A stretch of 64,000 nucleotides of DNA from Flavobacteriales bacterium (GCA_002863125.1 PKEB01000004.1:1-64000); one strand, 5' to 3'. Numbered from the stretch's first letter, positions 28,948-38,970 are shown. Notes: a model not told the origin generated them from the sequence alone. A program made the numbers and translations.

Positions 28948-30177
28948 TCAGTGGCGCACCAACCATTGGGCCGGATCTTGGGGTGAGTGGCTGTTGCCTT
29001 GGACGCGCCACACTTCGAAGTGCAGGGTGGATTGGCCGTTGGCGGTCAATACGGTGCCGATTTTCTCCCCGGCTTCCACCTGTCCGCCTTTGGCAATGGT
29101 AGCTGTCTTGAGGTTGCTGTACACGGTGCGGAAGGCGCCGTGCGAAAGGATGACGGTCCAGCCGGCGCCGGGAATTTCAAACGTGCTGGAGACCGTGCCG
29201 CCGAAGACCGAAAGGACTGAACTTCCCGCTTCGGTGGAAATGTCGATGCCGTTGTTGTCGATGGTGATTCCGGGCAGGCTCGGGTGCGGCTGGCGCCCGA
29301 ATTTTCCCGTCAGCACGCCTCGGAGGACTGGCCAAGGCAGGGCCGATCGGTTGCGCTCAAAGGCGGCGGAGACGATTTTCCCTTCCGGGGTGAGCGCGAA
29401 CTCGCCCGCGGAACTCGCTCGTTCGGCCTTGAGTTCGGCTTCGATGATTGCGCGGATGGCGTCATTCAGGCGCTTCTTCTCCGCCTCGGCTTGCTGCACC
29501 TGTGCGCGCAAACGGGATTCTTCGCCCTTCAGCGATTCGACTAGGGCTTGCCGCTGGCTGCGGTCGTCGGCCAAGCGGTTGCGCTCGCTGCGCACGTCGG
29601 CGAGGACCTTTTCCAATTCCACCCGTTTGGCTTCGAGGGACAACCGGTTTTCTGCGAGTTCCAGCTGGGAGCCTTGAATCTGTTCCACTTGCTCTTTGCG
29701 GAGCGAGGAGTAGGATTGCAGCAGTTGAAACCGAATGACCGCTTGGGCAAAATCTTCCGCGGCGAACACGTACATCCACGGGTTGTGCCCAAGTGAATGC
29801 TTGTAGGCCGCCTGGATCATCCGCGCGTACTCATCCTTCATGGCAGCAATGTGCCCTTCGAGTGATCGGATTTCTGAATCGGTGTTGGTCATGGATCGCT
29901 CGAGTGCCCGGATTTCGGCTTGGTGGTGCCTGATGAGTTGTTCGCGCAAGCTCATTCGTTCGTTGACGAGCCGGAGCTGAACGAGGGCGTCCTTTTTGTT
30001 CGAGGCCGTTTGGTTGAGGAGCTTTTCGGTGGTGGCGATTTTGGCTTGAATTGCATCGCGCTCCTTTTGCAGGTCGGCTTTATTCTGCGCTTGGGCACCA
30101 ACAAAGCATCCAAACACAGCGAAGCCCACCAAGACGAGCGTGCGGAAGCCTACGTTAGAAGCCGGTGCGCTGCTCAT
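28948..30177 (-). CDS. EnvC-like murein hydrolase activator with degenerate LytM domain
   Basis: A 409-residue protein. The signal peptide ends CFVGAQAQ, a long coiled coil covers about 30-255, and an M23/LytM domain covers 290-405. The first zinc ligands of active M23 enzymes are lost: NNGIDI replaces HxGxD, and the second motif is LHFEVW. This is the pattern of EnvC-type activators that switch on amidases during cell division rather than cutting peptidoglycan. Its start overlaps the preceding DUF4292 gene by 23 bp. The ATG at 30177 was chosen at the signal peptide. Confidence 0.86.
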   Translation of the reverse strand: MSSAPASNVGFRTLVLVGFAVFGCFVGAQAQNKADLQKERDAIQAKIATTEKLLNQTASNKKDALVQLRLVNERMSLREQLIRHHQAEIRALERSMTNTDSEIRSLEGHIAAMKDEYARMIQAAYKHSLGHNPWMYVFAAEDFAQAVIRFQLLQSYSSLRKEQVEQIQGSQLELAENRLSLEAKRVELEKVLADVRSERNRLADDRSQRQALVESLKGEESRLRAQVQQAEAEKKRLNDAIRAIIEAELKAERASSAGEFALTPEGKIVSAAFERNRSALPWPVLRGVLTGKFGRQPHPSLPGITIDNNGIDISTEAGSSVLSVFGGTVSSTFEIPGAGWTVILSHGAFRTVYSNLKTATIAKGGQVEAGEKIGTVLTANGQSTLHFEVWRVQGNSHSPQDPAQWLVRH

Positions 30178-31066
30178 AGCCTCTGGGTATTTCGAATGGG
30201 AAGTCGTACGCCCGTCCAAACCGTTTGCGGATCACTTCCCACTCCATGATTGCGGAACCGTCAACGGTGGTGATTATGACGCGGCACGCATTCGGGAACC
30301 GCCCGCCTTCAAATACTTCAAATTCGCTGCGTTCGAGCGTCAGTGACCGCTGGTAGTAGAGGTCATCAAACTGGTCGCGGACCGGATCGAATGTCAATCC
30401 GTCAAACCAGTGCCGCTTGATGAGCAAGTCCTCATCCTCGGTGCGGTTACGCAACCGCTCGTAACGCCGCATGGGCAGTTGGATGTTCAACGAATCTTCA
30501 GGTTCCAAATCGTTGTCGTTGACCCCAACCAACCGGCGTACCTTACGCTTGTACTTGCCAATTAGGGCGTAGCTGTCACCGTCCACTTTGGAATTGAATT
30601 TGTCCTTTTCTGGATCGAGTCCCATGGGGAAGCCACCCAAAATGGATTGCACGTCTTCAAAGGCCAATGGCGTGTCCGCCCATTCGCCAAGTGCCTCGTA
30701 ATTGCCGGCGTAGTAAAATTTGTTCGCCGGGATTTTGCTGACAAAAAGCACGGTATCGGGCTCCAACATGATGCGCGCTACCTCAACCCCTAATGCAGGG
30801 GAGATGCTCATCCAGATGGCACTGTCTCGGGCCATTCGGACAGAGGCTTTGAAGGATTCCCGCTGCCCATCGGCATCCACCGTTACGTCCAATCGCATGC
30901 CGACCCAGTCCCACTCCGCTGCCTGTTCGTCGTAGCGTTCCAGGATTTGCCCAACATTGAGGTTTTTCAGCGGTTTACCGCGCGCAATACGCGCTGAATT
31001 CGAGCACCCCGTTGCCATACTCAACAGCACACCCAACGCTACGAGAAGGAAGGGCCGCTGTATCAT
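30155..31066 (-). CDS. DUF4292-type lipoprotein
   Basis: A 303-residue lipoprotein (lipobox MATGCSNS, Cys at about 21). The LolA/LolB-like beta-barrel pattern (DVTVDADGQRESFKASVRMARDSAIWMSISPALGVEVARIMLEPDTV) is typical of the Bacteroidota DUF4292 family, which sits beside EnvC-like and TPR genes in this phylum. It may carry hydrophobic envelope cargo, but that is inference. It overlaps the TPR gene's end (ATGA) and the EnvC gene's start. Confidence 0.8.
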   Translation of the reverse strand: MIQRPFLLVALGVLLSMATGCSNSARIARGKPLKNLNVGQILERYDEQAAEWDWVGMRLDVTVDADGQRESFKASVRMARDSAIWMSISPALGVEVARIMLEPDTVLFVSKIPANKFYYAGNYEALGEWADTPLAFEDVQSILGGFPMGLDPEKDKFNSKVDGDSYALIGKYKRKVRRLVGVNDNDLEPEDSLNIQLPMRRYERLRNRTEDEDLLIKRHWFDGLTFDPVRDQFDDLYYQRSLTLERSEFEVFEGGRFPNACRVIITTVDGSAIMEWEVIRKRFGRAYDFPFEIPRGYEQRTGF

Positions 31067-32769
31067 TGGTACGCCTGGATTTTGGTATTCAGTGCATCGG
31101 CATCGCCCCCGGCTTCAACGGCCCGCTGCCAAGAGGCAACCGCACCGGCCGTGTCACCCATTGCCAACCGAATGTCCCCGTCGTGTTCCCAAAATGCCGG
31201 TCCTTGGTTCTCGGATTGGTACAGGGCTCGCGTGATGAAATCCAACGCCTCTGGGTACCGCCCGTTTTTGTACAGCGTCCATGCATGGGTATCCATGAAA
31301 TTCGGCTCCATCGGCGCCAGTTCCATCAAGCGTGTACTCAGTTCAAGCGCACGCGGTAAGTTTTCATCGGCTTCGGCCAAGTAGTAGGCGTAGTTGTTCA
31401 GTACCCCGGGATTATCAGGCAGTCGCTCGAGGCTTTTCTCGTATGCCGCGAAGGCGCGCGCGGGGTCCCCCGTTTGGTGCAAGGCATCGCCGAGCATGCT
31501 GTGCATGAGGCCTTCCATTTCCGGGGCGTCCAAGATGACCCCGAGGCCGCGCTCCAACACCTTCACCACGGACGTGAAATCCCCTTGATCGAGGGCAGCG
31601 ACGGCAGCGTAGTAGGCGAAATTGGCATCCAGCGGGAACAGGTCCATGGCCTGGGTTGCGTGGGACAGCATATCGGCTGCGCGATCCAAATCCGCGTCGA
31701 GCGCGATGAGGTTGGTCCAGGTAAACGGATCTGCGGGGTTGGCTTCAATGGCTGCTTCGGCATGGATAATGGCCGTTTCGGGACGGCCCTGCCCCTGTTC
31801 GTAATCAGCAGCGAGCATGTGGAGTTCAGGGGATTTGGGATGCTGGCCCAAGGCGGCCTCGAGAAGCGCTTCGACCATGGGATTTAAGCTGGGGTCGACG
31901 GAGGCAATCTGCAGGTATTGCACCAAAATTTCGCGTTTCTCTTCGATGAACACATCTTGGGATGCAAACGCGATCAGGAGTGCTTCTTGTGCCTGCCTGA
32001 TTTCATTCAGGGCCGTGTACAGGTGGGCCAAATCGAGTTGCGCCACGCCGTTGCTCGGGTCATCTTCAACGACTTCGAGCAGGGCAGTCAACGCGGCATC
32101 GTCCTGTCCCGTGGCCCGCAGCATTTGCGCCCATTGCAGTTTGAATTCGGCGATGTCCGGAAACTCCACAACGGCCTCCTCGAGTCCGTGGTAAATGGCT
32201 TCGTAGTCGTTGAGCAATTCCAAAAAGTAAAACCGCTGCAACCGGACGTCGGGGTCGCCGGGCGTCTCCGCTTCGTATGCATCACAGAGCGCCAACGCGG
32301 CAGCGGGCTCACCGGCATCGGCAAGCTGCATGCTCCAATCGTAAATCCAATCCAGGTCACCGGGCCGTGCCTGCACCACCCACACCAGGTCTTCCAGTGC
32401 GGCCTCCGTCTCGCCCAAGGCTAGCAGGGCTTCGGCCCGGTATTCATGGGCCCAGCGGTGGTTTTCGTCCGCTGCCAGTACCGGATTGAGGTGGATGACC
32501 GCCGACTCGTATCGTTCGCGTTGCAGGTCGATTTTGGCCAGATCGAAGTGGAGTGCGCGCTCTTCGGGTTGCATGTCCAAGCACGCCAAGAAGGACGTGT
32601 AGGCCAAGTCCAAATCGCCCTTGGCGAGGTGGTTCTGAGCTTCGAAATAGGTGCGTTGAAAGCCTTCATCGTACACGGGCAAGCCGGCGAGGTCTGCAGG
32701 AGCTTTGCATCCGCCGAGTGTGGCCGCCAGGGCCACGAGTGTGCAACCGATGTACGATGAGGAGCGCAC
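31063..32769 (-). CDS. TPR-repeat lipoprotein
   Basis: A 568-residue protein starting at GTG, with lipobox LGGCKAPA (Cys at about 21). The rest is tetratricopeptide repeats, with A-x-A-x-x-x-Y/F patterns throughout (for example AFAAYEKSLERLPDNPGVLNNYAYYLAE). This is a scaffold for protein-protein contacts in the envelope. The GTG lies 2 bp downstream of the nucleotidyltransferase stop, and the stop overlaps the DUF4292 start as ATGA. Confidence 0.87.
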   Translation of the reverse strand: MRSSSYIGCTLVALAATLGGCKAPADLAGLPVYDEGFQRTYFEAQNHLAKGDLDLAYTSFLACLDMQPEERALHFDLAKIDLQRERYESAVIHLNPVLAADENHRWAHEYRAEALLALGETEAALEDLVWVVQARPGDLDWIYDWSMQLADAGEPAAALALCDAYEAETPGDPDVRLQRFYFLELLNDYEAIYHGLEEAVVEFPDIAEFKLQWAQMLRATGQDDAALTALLEVVEDDPSNGVAQLDLAHLYTALNEIRQAQEALLIAFASQDVFIEEKREILVQYLQIASVDPSLNPMVEALLEAALGQHPKSPELHMLAADYEQGQGRPETAIIHAEAAIEANPADPFTWTNLIALDADLDRAADMLSHATQAMDLFPLDANFAYYAAVAALDQGDFTSVVKVLERGLGVILDAPEMEGLMHSMLGDALHQTGDPARAFAAYEKSLERLPDNPGVLNNYAYYLAEADENLPRALELSTRLMELAPMEPNFMDTHAWTLYKNGRYPEALDFITRALYQSENQGPAFWEHDGDIRLAMGDTAGAVASWQRAVEAGGDADALNTKIQAYQ

Positions 32770-32771
32770 TT

Positions 32772-33773
32772 CTAACTGATTTCGTTGTAATCGCCCAAAC
32801 TCACATCGGTGGGAATGCCGATGACACGGGCGTGGTTTCCAATCATGGCATCGCGGACAACCTTGTTTTTCACGACGGAATGGGCCTGAATGAGTGAGTT
32901 GCTCACGCGGGCATCTTCGATGGAGGTGCCTTCACCGACACTGACGTGTGGGCCGACCACCGAGTTGACGATGCGCGCGCCCGATCCTATGTGGCACGGG
33001 GGCAGGATGATGCTGTTTTCGACGACTGCATCGGTCGGGACCGTGAGTTCGTCTGCGGTGAGTTCCAGGATGCGCTGGTTGGTATCGACCGTGGCCACTT
33101 TGTTGCCGCAATCCATCCAATGCGTCACCGTGCCGGGTTCGAGGCGCAAGCCTGCTTGGGTCATGTTGCGCAGGGCATCGGGCAGCTGGTATTCGCCTCC
33201 TTTGATGATGTTTTCGTCAATGAGGCCCTGCAATTCGCTCTGCAAGCGTTCCCCGTCGCGGAAGGCGTAGATGCCGATCATGGCGAGGTCTGACACAAAC
33301 TCCGAGGGCTTTTCGACGTAATCCGTGATGGCACCGTCTTCATCGGTGACCACGACACCAAACGCGTTCGGGTTTTCCACTTGCTTGACAAAAAGCACGC
33401 CGTCCGCGGTCGGATCGATGGTAAAATCGGCGCGGAACAAGGTGTCCGCAAACGCCACCACTACAGGCCCGGTCAAGCACACCGCCCCGCACAAAATCGC
33501 GTGCGCCGTGCCCAGTGGTTCGTCCTGGTAGCAGATGTGGCCTTTCGCTCCGAGGCGCTCCGCTACGGCCAGCAACAGGGCCTCCACCTCGGCACCGAAA
33601 TCACCTATGACGAAGGCAATCTCCTCCACGGGCTCGGCGCTCATGGCGACGATGTCCTCGGCCAAGCGTTCGACGATGGGCTTCCCACCAACGGGCACCA
33701 AGGGCTTGGGTACGGTGAGCGTGTGTGGGCGAAGTCGACTGCCGCGGCCGGCCATGGGGATGATGATGTTCAT
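32772..33773 (-). CDS. Sugar-nucleotide pyrophosphorylase-like nucleotidyltransferase
   Basis: A 333-residue enzyme with an N-terminal nucleotidyltransferase domain. The signature AGRGSRLRPHTLTVPKPLVPV lies at 8-28, and metal-binding FADT near 107. A left-handed beta-helix (hexapeptide) domain starts at about 245. The layout is that of glucose-1-phosphate thymidylyl-/uridylyl- or mannose-1-phosphate guanylyltransferases (RmlA/GlmU-like). The exact sugar cannot be assigned. It is 12 bp downstream of dut. Confidence 0.85.
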   Translation of the reverse strand: MNIIIPMAGRGSRLRPHTLTVPKPLVPVGGKPIVERLAEDIVAMSAEPVEEIAFVIGDFGAEVEALLLAVAERLGAKGHICYQDEPLGTAHAILCGAVCLTGPVVVAFADTLFRADFTIDPTADGVLFVKQVENPNAFGVVVTDEDGAITDYVEKPSEFVSDLAMIGIYAFRDGERLQSELQGLIDENIIKGGEYQLPDALRNMTQAGLRLEPGTVTHWMDCGNKVATVDTNQRILELTADELTVPTDAVVENSIILPPCHIGSGARIVNSVVGPHVSVGEGTSIEDARVSNSLIQAHSVVKNKVVRDAMIGNHARVIGIPTDVSLGDYNEIS

Positions 33774-33785
33774 GGGGTGTTCAGC

Positions 33786-34232
33786 TTAATGGGTTCCTGT
33801 GCTTCCAAAGCCGCCGGTGCCCCGCTGGCTTTCGGGTAAATTTTCGGTTTCGGACCAAACGATGCGCTCGTACTTCGCGAGGACCAATTGGGCAATGCGC
33901 TCTCCGTTTTCGATGGTGAAGGGTTGTGTCCCGTGGTTGATGAGGAGCACGCCGATTTCTCCGCGGTAGTCGGCGTCAATGGTGCCGGGTGCGTTGAGCA
34001 CCGTGATGCCGTGTTTGAAAGCGAGGCCGGACCGCGGCCGAACTTGGAGTTCGGTACCCACAGGCAGTGCTGCGAACAGTCCGGTTGGGATCAGTTGGTA
34101 CGCACCGGGCTGCAGCACGACCGGAGTTTCCAGCTTGGCCCGCACGTCCATGCCGGCGCTGGAGGGCGTCGCATAAGCTGGCAGGGCGTGGCCGCTGCGG
34201 TTTCGGATGAAGACGTGCGCTTCGTTGCTCAT
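33786..34232 (-). CDS. dut: dUTP diphosphatase
   Basis: A 148-residue trimeric dUTPase that hydrolyses dUTP to dUMP and keeps uracil out of DNA. All five motifs are visible: SAGMDVRA (motif 1), [11 protein letters not shown] (2), [14 protein letters not shown] (3, with catalytic Asp), [11 protein letters not shown] (4) and the C-terminal [10 protein letters not shown] (5). The start overlaps the enoyl-CoA hydratase stop as ATGA. Confidence 0.95.
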   Translation of the reverse strand: MSNEAHVFIRNRSGHALPAYATPSSAGMDVRAKLETPVVLQPGAYQLIPTGLFAALPVGTELQVRPRSGLAFKHGITVLNAPGTIDADYRGEIGVLLINHGTQPFTIENGERIAQLVLAKYERIVWSETENLPESQRGTGGFGSTGTH

Positions 34233-35011
34233 TTTCCCGGGAATTGGGGTTTGCGTTTCTCGATGAAGGCGCGGGTGCCTTCTTTGAAGTCCTCGGTTTC
34301 GAAGCTGGCGCCAAAGCACGAGATCTCGGCCTCGAAGCCATTGATGCTTTCTTCGTATCCGGCTAACACGGCTTGGATAGCGGTTTGAAGGGCCCGCGGC
34401 GAATTCTTCATCATTTTTCGTGCCATGTTGTCGGCAGCTTCTCCCAACGATTCCAATGGCACCACTTGGTTGACCAAGCCACAGGCCAAGCCATCCGCTG
34501 CGCTGACCATGCCGGCGGTCAAAATCATTTCAAAAGCCTTGCCCTTTCCGACCACCTGCGGCAACCGTTGCGTTCCCCCGTAACCAGGGATGACGCCAAG
34601 CGACACTTCGGGCAGTCCCATTCGGGCATTTTCAGAAGCAATGCGCACGTGGCAAGCCAGGGCCAGTTCCAAGCCGCCGCCCAATGCGAAACCGTTGATG
34701 GCCGCAATGACCGGTTTGGTGCTGCGTTCGATGCGGTTGAATAGGTGGTCTTGGCCGTGCTGCGCAAGTTGCTTGCCTTGCTTGGCATTGAAGTCGGCAA
34801 ATTCCTTGATGTCCGCGCCGGCCACAAAAGCCTTTTCACCGCTTCCAGTGAGGATGATAACTTGAACGTCCGGTTGCGTTTGCGCGTTTTCAATGGCTTC
34901 AGCCAATTCGGAAATAACCGCCGCGTTTAGGGCATTCAAGGCTTCGGGGCGCGTGATGGTCAAGGTCAAGACGCCCGCGTTGTTGGAGGAGTGAATCAGA
35001 GAATCGGACAT
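34229..35011 (-). CDS. Enoyl-CoA hydratase/isomerase family protein
   Basis: A 260-residue crotonase-fold enzyme. The oxyanion-hole regions are [11 protein letters not shown] and [19 protein letters not shown], and the catalytic-loop region is [18 protein letters not shown]. Both match short-chain enoyl-CoA hydratases that hydrate trans-2-enoyl-CoA in beta-oxidation. The start was set at 35011; the upstream extension is rich in unrelated residues. It overlaps dut by 4 bp, an odd pairing of functions that probably reflects compact packing. Confidence 0.9.
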   Translation of the reverse strand: MSDSLIHSSNNAGVLTLTITRPEALNALNAAVISELAEAIENAQTQPDVQVIILTGSGEKAFVAGADIKEFADFNAKQGKQLAQHGQDHLFNRIERSTKPVIAAINGFALGGGLELALACHVRIASENARMGLPEVSLGVIPGYGGTQRLPQVVGKGKAFEMILTAGMVSAADGLACGLVNQVVPLESLGEAADNMARKMMKNSPRALQTAIQAVLAGYEESINGFEAEISCFGASFETEDFKEGTRAFIEKRKPQFPGK

Positions 35012-35088
35012 GGGGTGGAAACGCCGGGAATGAAAGCCCCAAATTACGAAAGGAGCAGGCAGGAATCGGCCTCCCGAATCCGGGTTGT

Positions 35089-36648
35089 TCACCGCAGGTT
35101 CTTGGGACGTGAGGCCAGGAGTTCAGCTGTATATTCGGTGGCCGGTTGGCGCACGATGTCCTCGGTTTCCCCGGCCTCCACAATGCGGCCTTTTTCAAGG
35201 ATGATGAGCCGGTTGCAGAACGAGGCCACCACATCGAGGTCGTGGCTGATGAACAGGTAAGTCAGCTTCCGTTCCCGGCCAATACGGTCCAACAAGGCCA
35301 ACACGTCGCGCTGGATTTGCACGTCCAAGGCGGCTACGCTTTCGTCCAACACCACAAACTCGGGTTCCACGGCCAAGGCCCGGGCAATGACAATGCGCTG
35401 CCGCTGTCCGCCACTGAATCCGCCAGGGTATTTCGCGGCATCGCTGGCTTCCAGTCCGACCTCTTTGAGCAAGCGGCGGGCGTGGTGCGTAGCCTCTGTC
35501 GCTGGTGTGCCCGCATGGACCAGGACCTCTTCGAGGGCGCTGCCTACCGTGAGTTTCGGATTCAACGCCGAATACGGATCCTGGAACACCAACTGGGCAC
35601 GTCTGCGGAGCCGGGCCATGCTCGTTCGGTTCGCGTGGTCCACCGTTTCTCCGTCGAAGCTGATGGTGCCGGATGTAGTCGGGAGCATGCCGATGAGCAT
35701 GCGGCCCAGTGTGGACTTGCCACTCCCGCTCTCGCCGATGAGTCCCACCCGTTCGCCGCGGTCGATGGCCAAACTCGCGTCGTGGACCGCACAGAAATCC
35801 CCGAACCACTTGGCCGCATTGACGGCCTGAACCAAGGGCGATCCGGACGGGGCGTTTTGCTGAAAGCGCTCGATGTCTCGGGCACGGAGCAACGCTTGCG
35901 TGTAGGGATGGGCGGGTTGTTCCAGCACGGTGTTGACCTCGCCGGACTCAACGATGCGTCCGTTCTGCATCACCAGCACCCGGTCGGCGATGGCGTGCAC
36001 GACATCGAGGTCGTGGGTGATGAAAATAACGCCCATTTGCCGTTGGCCCTGGACTTTCTTCAGCAGCGCCAAAATGGATTTCTGCACCGTGGCATCCAAA
36101 GCGGTCGTGGGTTCATCGGCGATGAGTACTTCCGGATCGGCGGCCAAGGCCAAGGCAATCATGATCCGCTGCTTTTGCCCACCGCTCAATTCGTGCGGGT
36201 ACTTGTCGAAGGCCGCTTCCGGATTGGGGAGCTCCACCTCTTTGAGCAGGGCGGTCGCCAGAGTGCGCGCTTCGGATGTCGAGCACTGGCGATGCACCAA
36301 GGCCGTTTCGGCCACCTGCAAACCGACGCGCATCGACGGATTGAGGGACGACATCGGATCCTGGAACACCAGGCTCAGGCCGCGTCCCAATGGGGCATTG
36401 GCGGGCCTTCCGGCCGCGGCCCAAGGCGCACCGGTGGGCCCGTGAGTGCAGCGGCCTTGGGTGATGCGCCCTCCGCGCGGGAGCAACCCGGCGATGGCGG
36501 AGCAGGTGACGCTTTTTCCCGAACCGCTCTCGCCCACGATGGCGAGGATTTCCCCCTGCAGCAAGTCGAAGTCAACCCCGTGCACCACCACGTTTTCACC
36601 AAACGAAACGGTCAGGCGTTCGACCTTCAGCAGCGGAGTGTCGGGCAT
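35089..36648 (-). CDS. Fused tandem ABC ATPase of the peptide/nickel importer type
   Basis: A 519-residue protein with two complete ATPase domains, equivalent to DppD and DppF fused. The first has Walker A GESGSGKSV, signature LSGGQKQRI and Walker B VLIADEPTTALD. The second has GESGSGKST, FSGGQRQRI and FVVLDESVAALD. An oligopeptide-type C-terminal extension follows the first domain (AHPYTQALLRA). No permease or binding protein lies nearby, so partners must be elsewhere. It starts 7 bp after hppD, so it may share the tyrosine-catabolism transcript. Confidence 0.9.
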   Translation of the reverse strand: MPDTPLLKVERLTVSFGENVVVHGVDFDLLQGEILAIVGESGSGKSVTCSAIAGLLPRGGRITQGRCTHGPTGAPWAAAGRPANAPLGRGLSLVFQDPMSSLNPSMRVGLQVAETALVHRQCSTSEARTLATALLKEVELPNPEAAFDKYPHELSGGQKQRIMIALALAADPEVLIADEPTTALDATVQKSILALLKKVQGQRQMGVIFITHDLDVVHAIADRVLVMQNGRIVESGEVNTVLEQPAHPYTQALLRARDIERFQQNAPSGSPLVQAVNAAKWFGDFCAVHDASLAIDRGERVGLIGESGSGKSTLGRMLIGMLPTTSGTISFDGETVDHANRTSMARLRRRAQLVFQDPYSALNPKLTVGSALEEVLVHAGTPATEATHHARRLLKEVGLEASDAAKYPGGFSGGQRQRIVIARALAVEPEFVVLDESVAALDVQIQRDVLALLDRIGRERKLTYLFISHDLDVVASFCNRLIILEKGRIVEAGETEDIVRQPATEYTAELLASRPKNLR

Positions 36649-36655
36649 GGGCAGG

Positions 36656-37801
36656 TTAGAGGGTACCGCGGGTTTCTTGCTCGCGTTCGATGGCTTCAAA
36701 CAGCGCCTTGAAGTTGCCTTTCCCGAAGGATTTGGCGCCTTTGCGCTGGATGATTTCGAAGAACATGGTCGGGCGGTCGACGACGGGCTTGGTGAAGATT
36801 TGCAACAAGTACCCCTCGTCATCGCGGTCGATGAGGATTCCGAGTTGGCGGAGGGGTGCGAGGTCTTCGTCAATCTCGCCTACGCGGTCCAATACCGTGT
36901 CATAGTAGGTGCTCGGAACCCGCAGGAATTCAATGCCGCGCTGCTGCAATTCGGTCACGGTTTCGATGATGTTGGAGGTGGCCACAGCGATGTGCTGCAC
37001 ACCGGCGCCTTCGTAGAAGTCGATGTACTCCTCGATTTGGGACTTCTTGCGGCCTTCCGCAGGCTCGTTAATCGGGAACTTGATGCGTCCGTTGCCGTTG
37101 GACATCACCTTGGACATCAAGGCGGTGTACTCGGTGCTGATGTCCTTGTCATCGAAGGAGATGAGTTGGGCAAATCCCATGACGCGGGCGTAGAAATCCA
37201 CCCAGGTATTCATCTCGCCCCAGCCAACATTTCCGACCATGTGATCGACGTATTCAAGCCCAACTGATTCAACGGGTACAGTCGGATTCCACGCCTCATA
37301 ACCAGGGAGGAACACGCCGCCGTAATCCTTGCGCTCCACGAATACGTGGATGGTGTCACCGTAGGTCTCGATGGCGCTCAGCACTACCCGGCCCTGCGCG
37401 TCTTCGCGAACCTCTGGTTCAAAAACACTCACGGCACCGCGCGAGGTGGTTTCGGTGTAGCTCTTCGCAGCATCGTCTACCCAAAGCGCCACCGCTTTCA
37501 CGCCATCTCCGTGCCGGTTGATGTGGTCGTTGATGGGCCCGCCGGCCTGCAACGGAGAGGTGAGCAACAAGGTGATTTTATCCTGGCGCAGCACGTATGA
37601 AACGCTCGTCTTGTTCCCGGTCTCGAGGCCGGAATACGCGACGGGTTTGTAGCCCCAGGCGGTCATGTAGTAGTACGCGCTTTGCTTGGCGTTTCCGCAG
37701 TACAGTTCAATGTGATCCGTTCCGAGCAGGGGCAAAAAGTCCTCGGCTTCGGGGACCACCTTTTCAAGCGTTGGGGTGGGTTTGTGGTTCATGGGGTTCA
37801 T
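36656..37801 (-). CDS. hppD: 4-hydroxyphenylpyruvate dioxygenase
   Basis: A 381-residue Fe(II) enzyme that converts 4-hydroxyphenylpyruvate to homogentisate. The iron ligands appear as His in VDHMVGNV, His in GVQHIAVAT and Glu in MFFEIIQRKG. Two vicinal-oxygen-chelate domains are present and the length is typical. The ATG at 37801 overlaps the hmgA stop as ATGA; the ATG at 37792 is an alternative. The gene follows hmgA in the order of tyrosine degradation. Confidence 0.96.
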   Translation of the reverse strand: MNPMNHKPTPTLEKVVPEAEDFLPLLGTDHIELYCGNAKQSAYYYMTAWGYKPVAYSGLETGNKTSVSYVLRQDKITLLLTSPLQAGGPINDHINRHGDGVKAVALWVDDAAKSYTETTSRGAVSVFEPEVREDAQGRVVLSAIETYGDTIHVFVERKDYGGVFLPGYEAWNPTVPVESVGLEYVDHMVGNVGWGEMNTWVDFYARVMGFAQLISFDDKDISTEYTALMSKVMSNGNGRIKFPINEPAEGRKKSQIEEYIDFYEGAGVQHIAVATSNIIETVTELQQRGIEFLRVPSTYYDTVLDRVGEIDEDLAPLRQLGILIDRDDEGYLLQIFTKPVVDRPTMFFEIIQRKGAKSFGKGNFKALFEAIEREQETRGTL

Positions 37802-38970
37802 TTCATCCCGGGGTCTAACCAAGATTGGTGGTAATCGTCGTGTTCAATGGCGAGGGCCGCCTCCGTCACCTGGAGCGGACGGAACGTGTCGACCATGACG
37901 GCTAGTTCTTCGGTTTTTGTTTTGCCAATGCTCCCCTCGTAGGTGCCGGGGTGCGGTCCGTGGGGGATGCCCGCCGGATGCAAGCTGATGTAGCCACGGT
38001 CGATGCCGGTGCGGCTCATGAAATCGCCCTCGACATAGTACAGCACTTCATCCGAGTCGATGTTGCTGTGGTTGTACGGCGCGGGAATCGAAAGCGGGTG
38101 GTAGTCATACAGCCGCGGCACGAAACTGCAGATCACAAAGGCATCGGTTTCAAACGTCTGGTGAACTGGCGGCGGCTGGTGCACCCGGCCCGTGATGGGT
38201 TCAAAATCGTGAATGGAAAGCGTGTACGGGAAGTGGTAGCCGTCCCAACCCACGACATCAAACGGATGCGATGCGTAGATGTATTCGTGGATCGCGCCCT
38301 GCTTTTTGATGTGGATGGGAAACTCACCAATGGCATCGATCGTCTCCAGTTCGACGGGCGGGTGCATGTCCCGTTCGCAGTAGGGACTGTGTTCGAGGTG
38401 CTGCCCAAAGTGGTTGCGGTACCGTTTGGGGGTGTGCACCGGATGGGCAGATTCGGTAATGAAGAGCCGGTTGTCCGAACCGTCAAACGCGAAGCGATGG
38501 ATGATGCCCCGTGGGATGACGATGTAGTCCCCTGGTTTGAAGGGCAACTTACCCAGCATGGAATGGAGCGTTCCGGATCCTTCGTGCACGAAGACCACTT
38601 CATCGCAGTCAGCGTTTTTGAAAAATTCCGTTTCGCCCATGCTCGCCGTCGGCGCTGCGAGGTGAATGGTCACGTCGGAGTTGAACAGCACCGCGGTCCG
38701 GCTATCGAGGTAGTTGGCCACGGGTTTCACACGGAATCCTTCGAGTTTCCGGCTCAACAGGTTGTTTTCGACGGCAGCTTTGGGTTGGACATCCCGTGAT
38801 TTGCCAACGCGCTTCACCATGGTTGGCCGGTGGAGGTGGTAAAGCAATGAGCTCATTCCCACGAAGCCGATGGTCCCGAACAATTGCTCGTGGTGGAGGC
38901 TTCCGTCCTCTTTTCGGAATTGCGTGTGCCGCTTGTCAGGCACCGTTCCAAGTTTGTGGTAAAACGGCAT
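37798..38970 (-). CDS. hmgA: Homogentisate 1,2-dioxygenase
   Basis: A 390-residue cupin-fold ring-cleaving enzyme that opens homogentisate to maleylacetoacetate. The C-terminal iron-binding region (YNHSNIDSDEVLYYVEGDF ... LHPAGIPHGPHPG) carries the His/Glu ligands. It is the first gene of a leftward unit with hppD. The next pathway enzymes (maleylacetoacetate isomerase, fumarylacetoacetase) are not in the window. Confidence 0.96.
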   Translation of the reverse strand: MPFYHKLGTVPDKRHTQFRKEDGSLHHEQLFGTIGFVGMSSLLYHLHRPTMVKRVGKSRDVQPKAAVENNLLSRKLEGFRVKPVANYLDSRTAVLFNSDVTIHLAAPTASMGETEFFKNADCDEVVFVHEGSGTLHSMLGKLPFKPGDYIVIPRGIIHRFAFDGSDNRLFITESAHPVHTPKRYRNHFGQHLEHSPYCERDMHPPVELETIDAIGEFPIHIKKQGAIHEYIYASHPFDVVGWDGYHFPYTLSIHDFEPITGRVHQPPPVHQTFETDAFVICSFVPRLYDYHPLSIPAPYNHSNIDSDEVLYYVEGDFMSRTGIDRGYISLHPAGIPHGPHPGTYEGSIGKTKTEELAVMVDTFRPLQVTEAALAIEHDDYHQSWLDPGMK

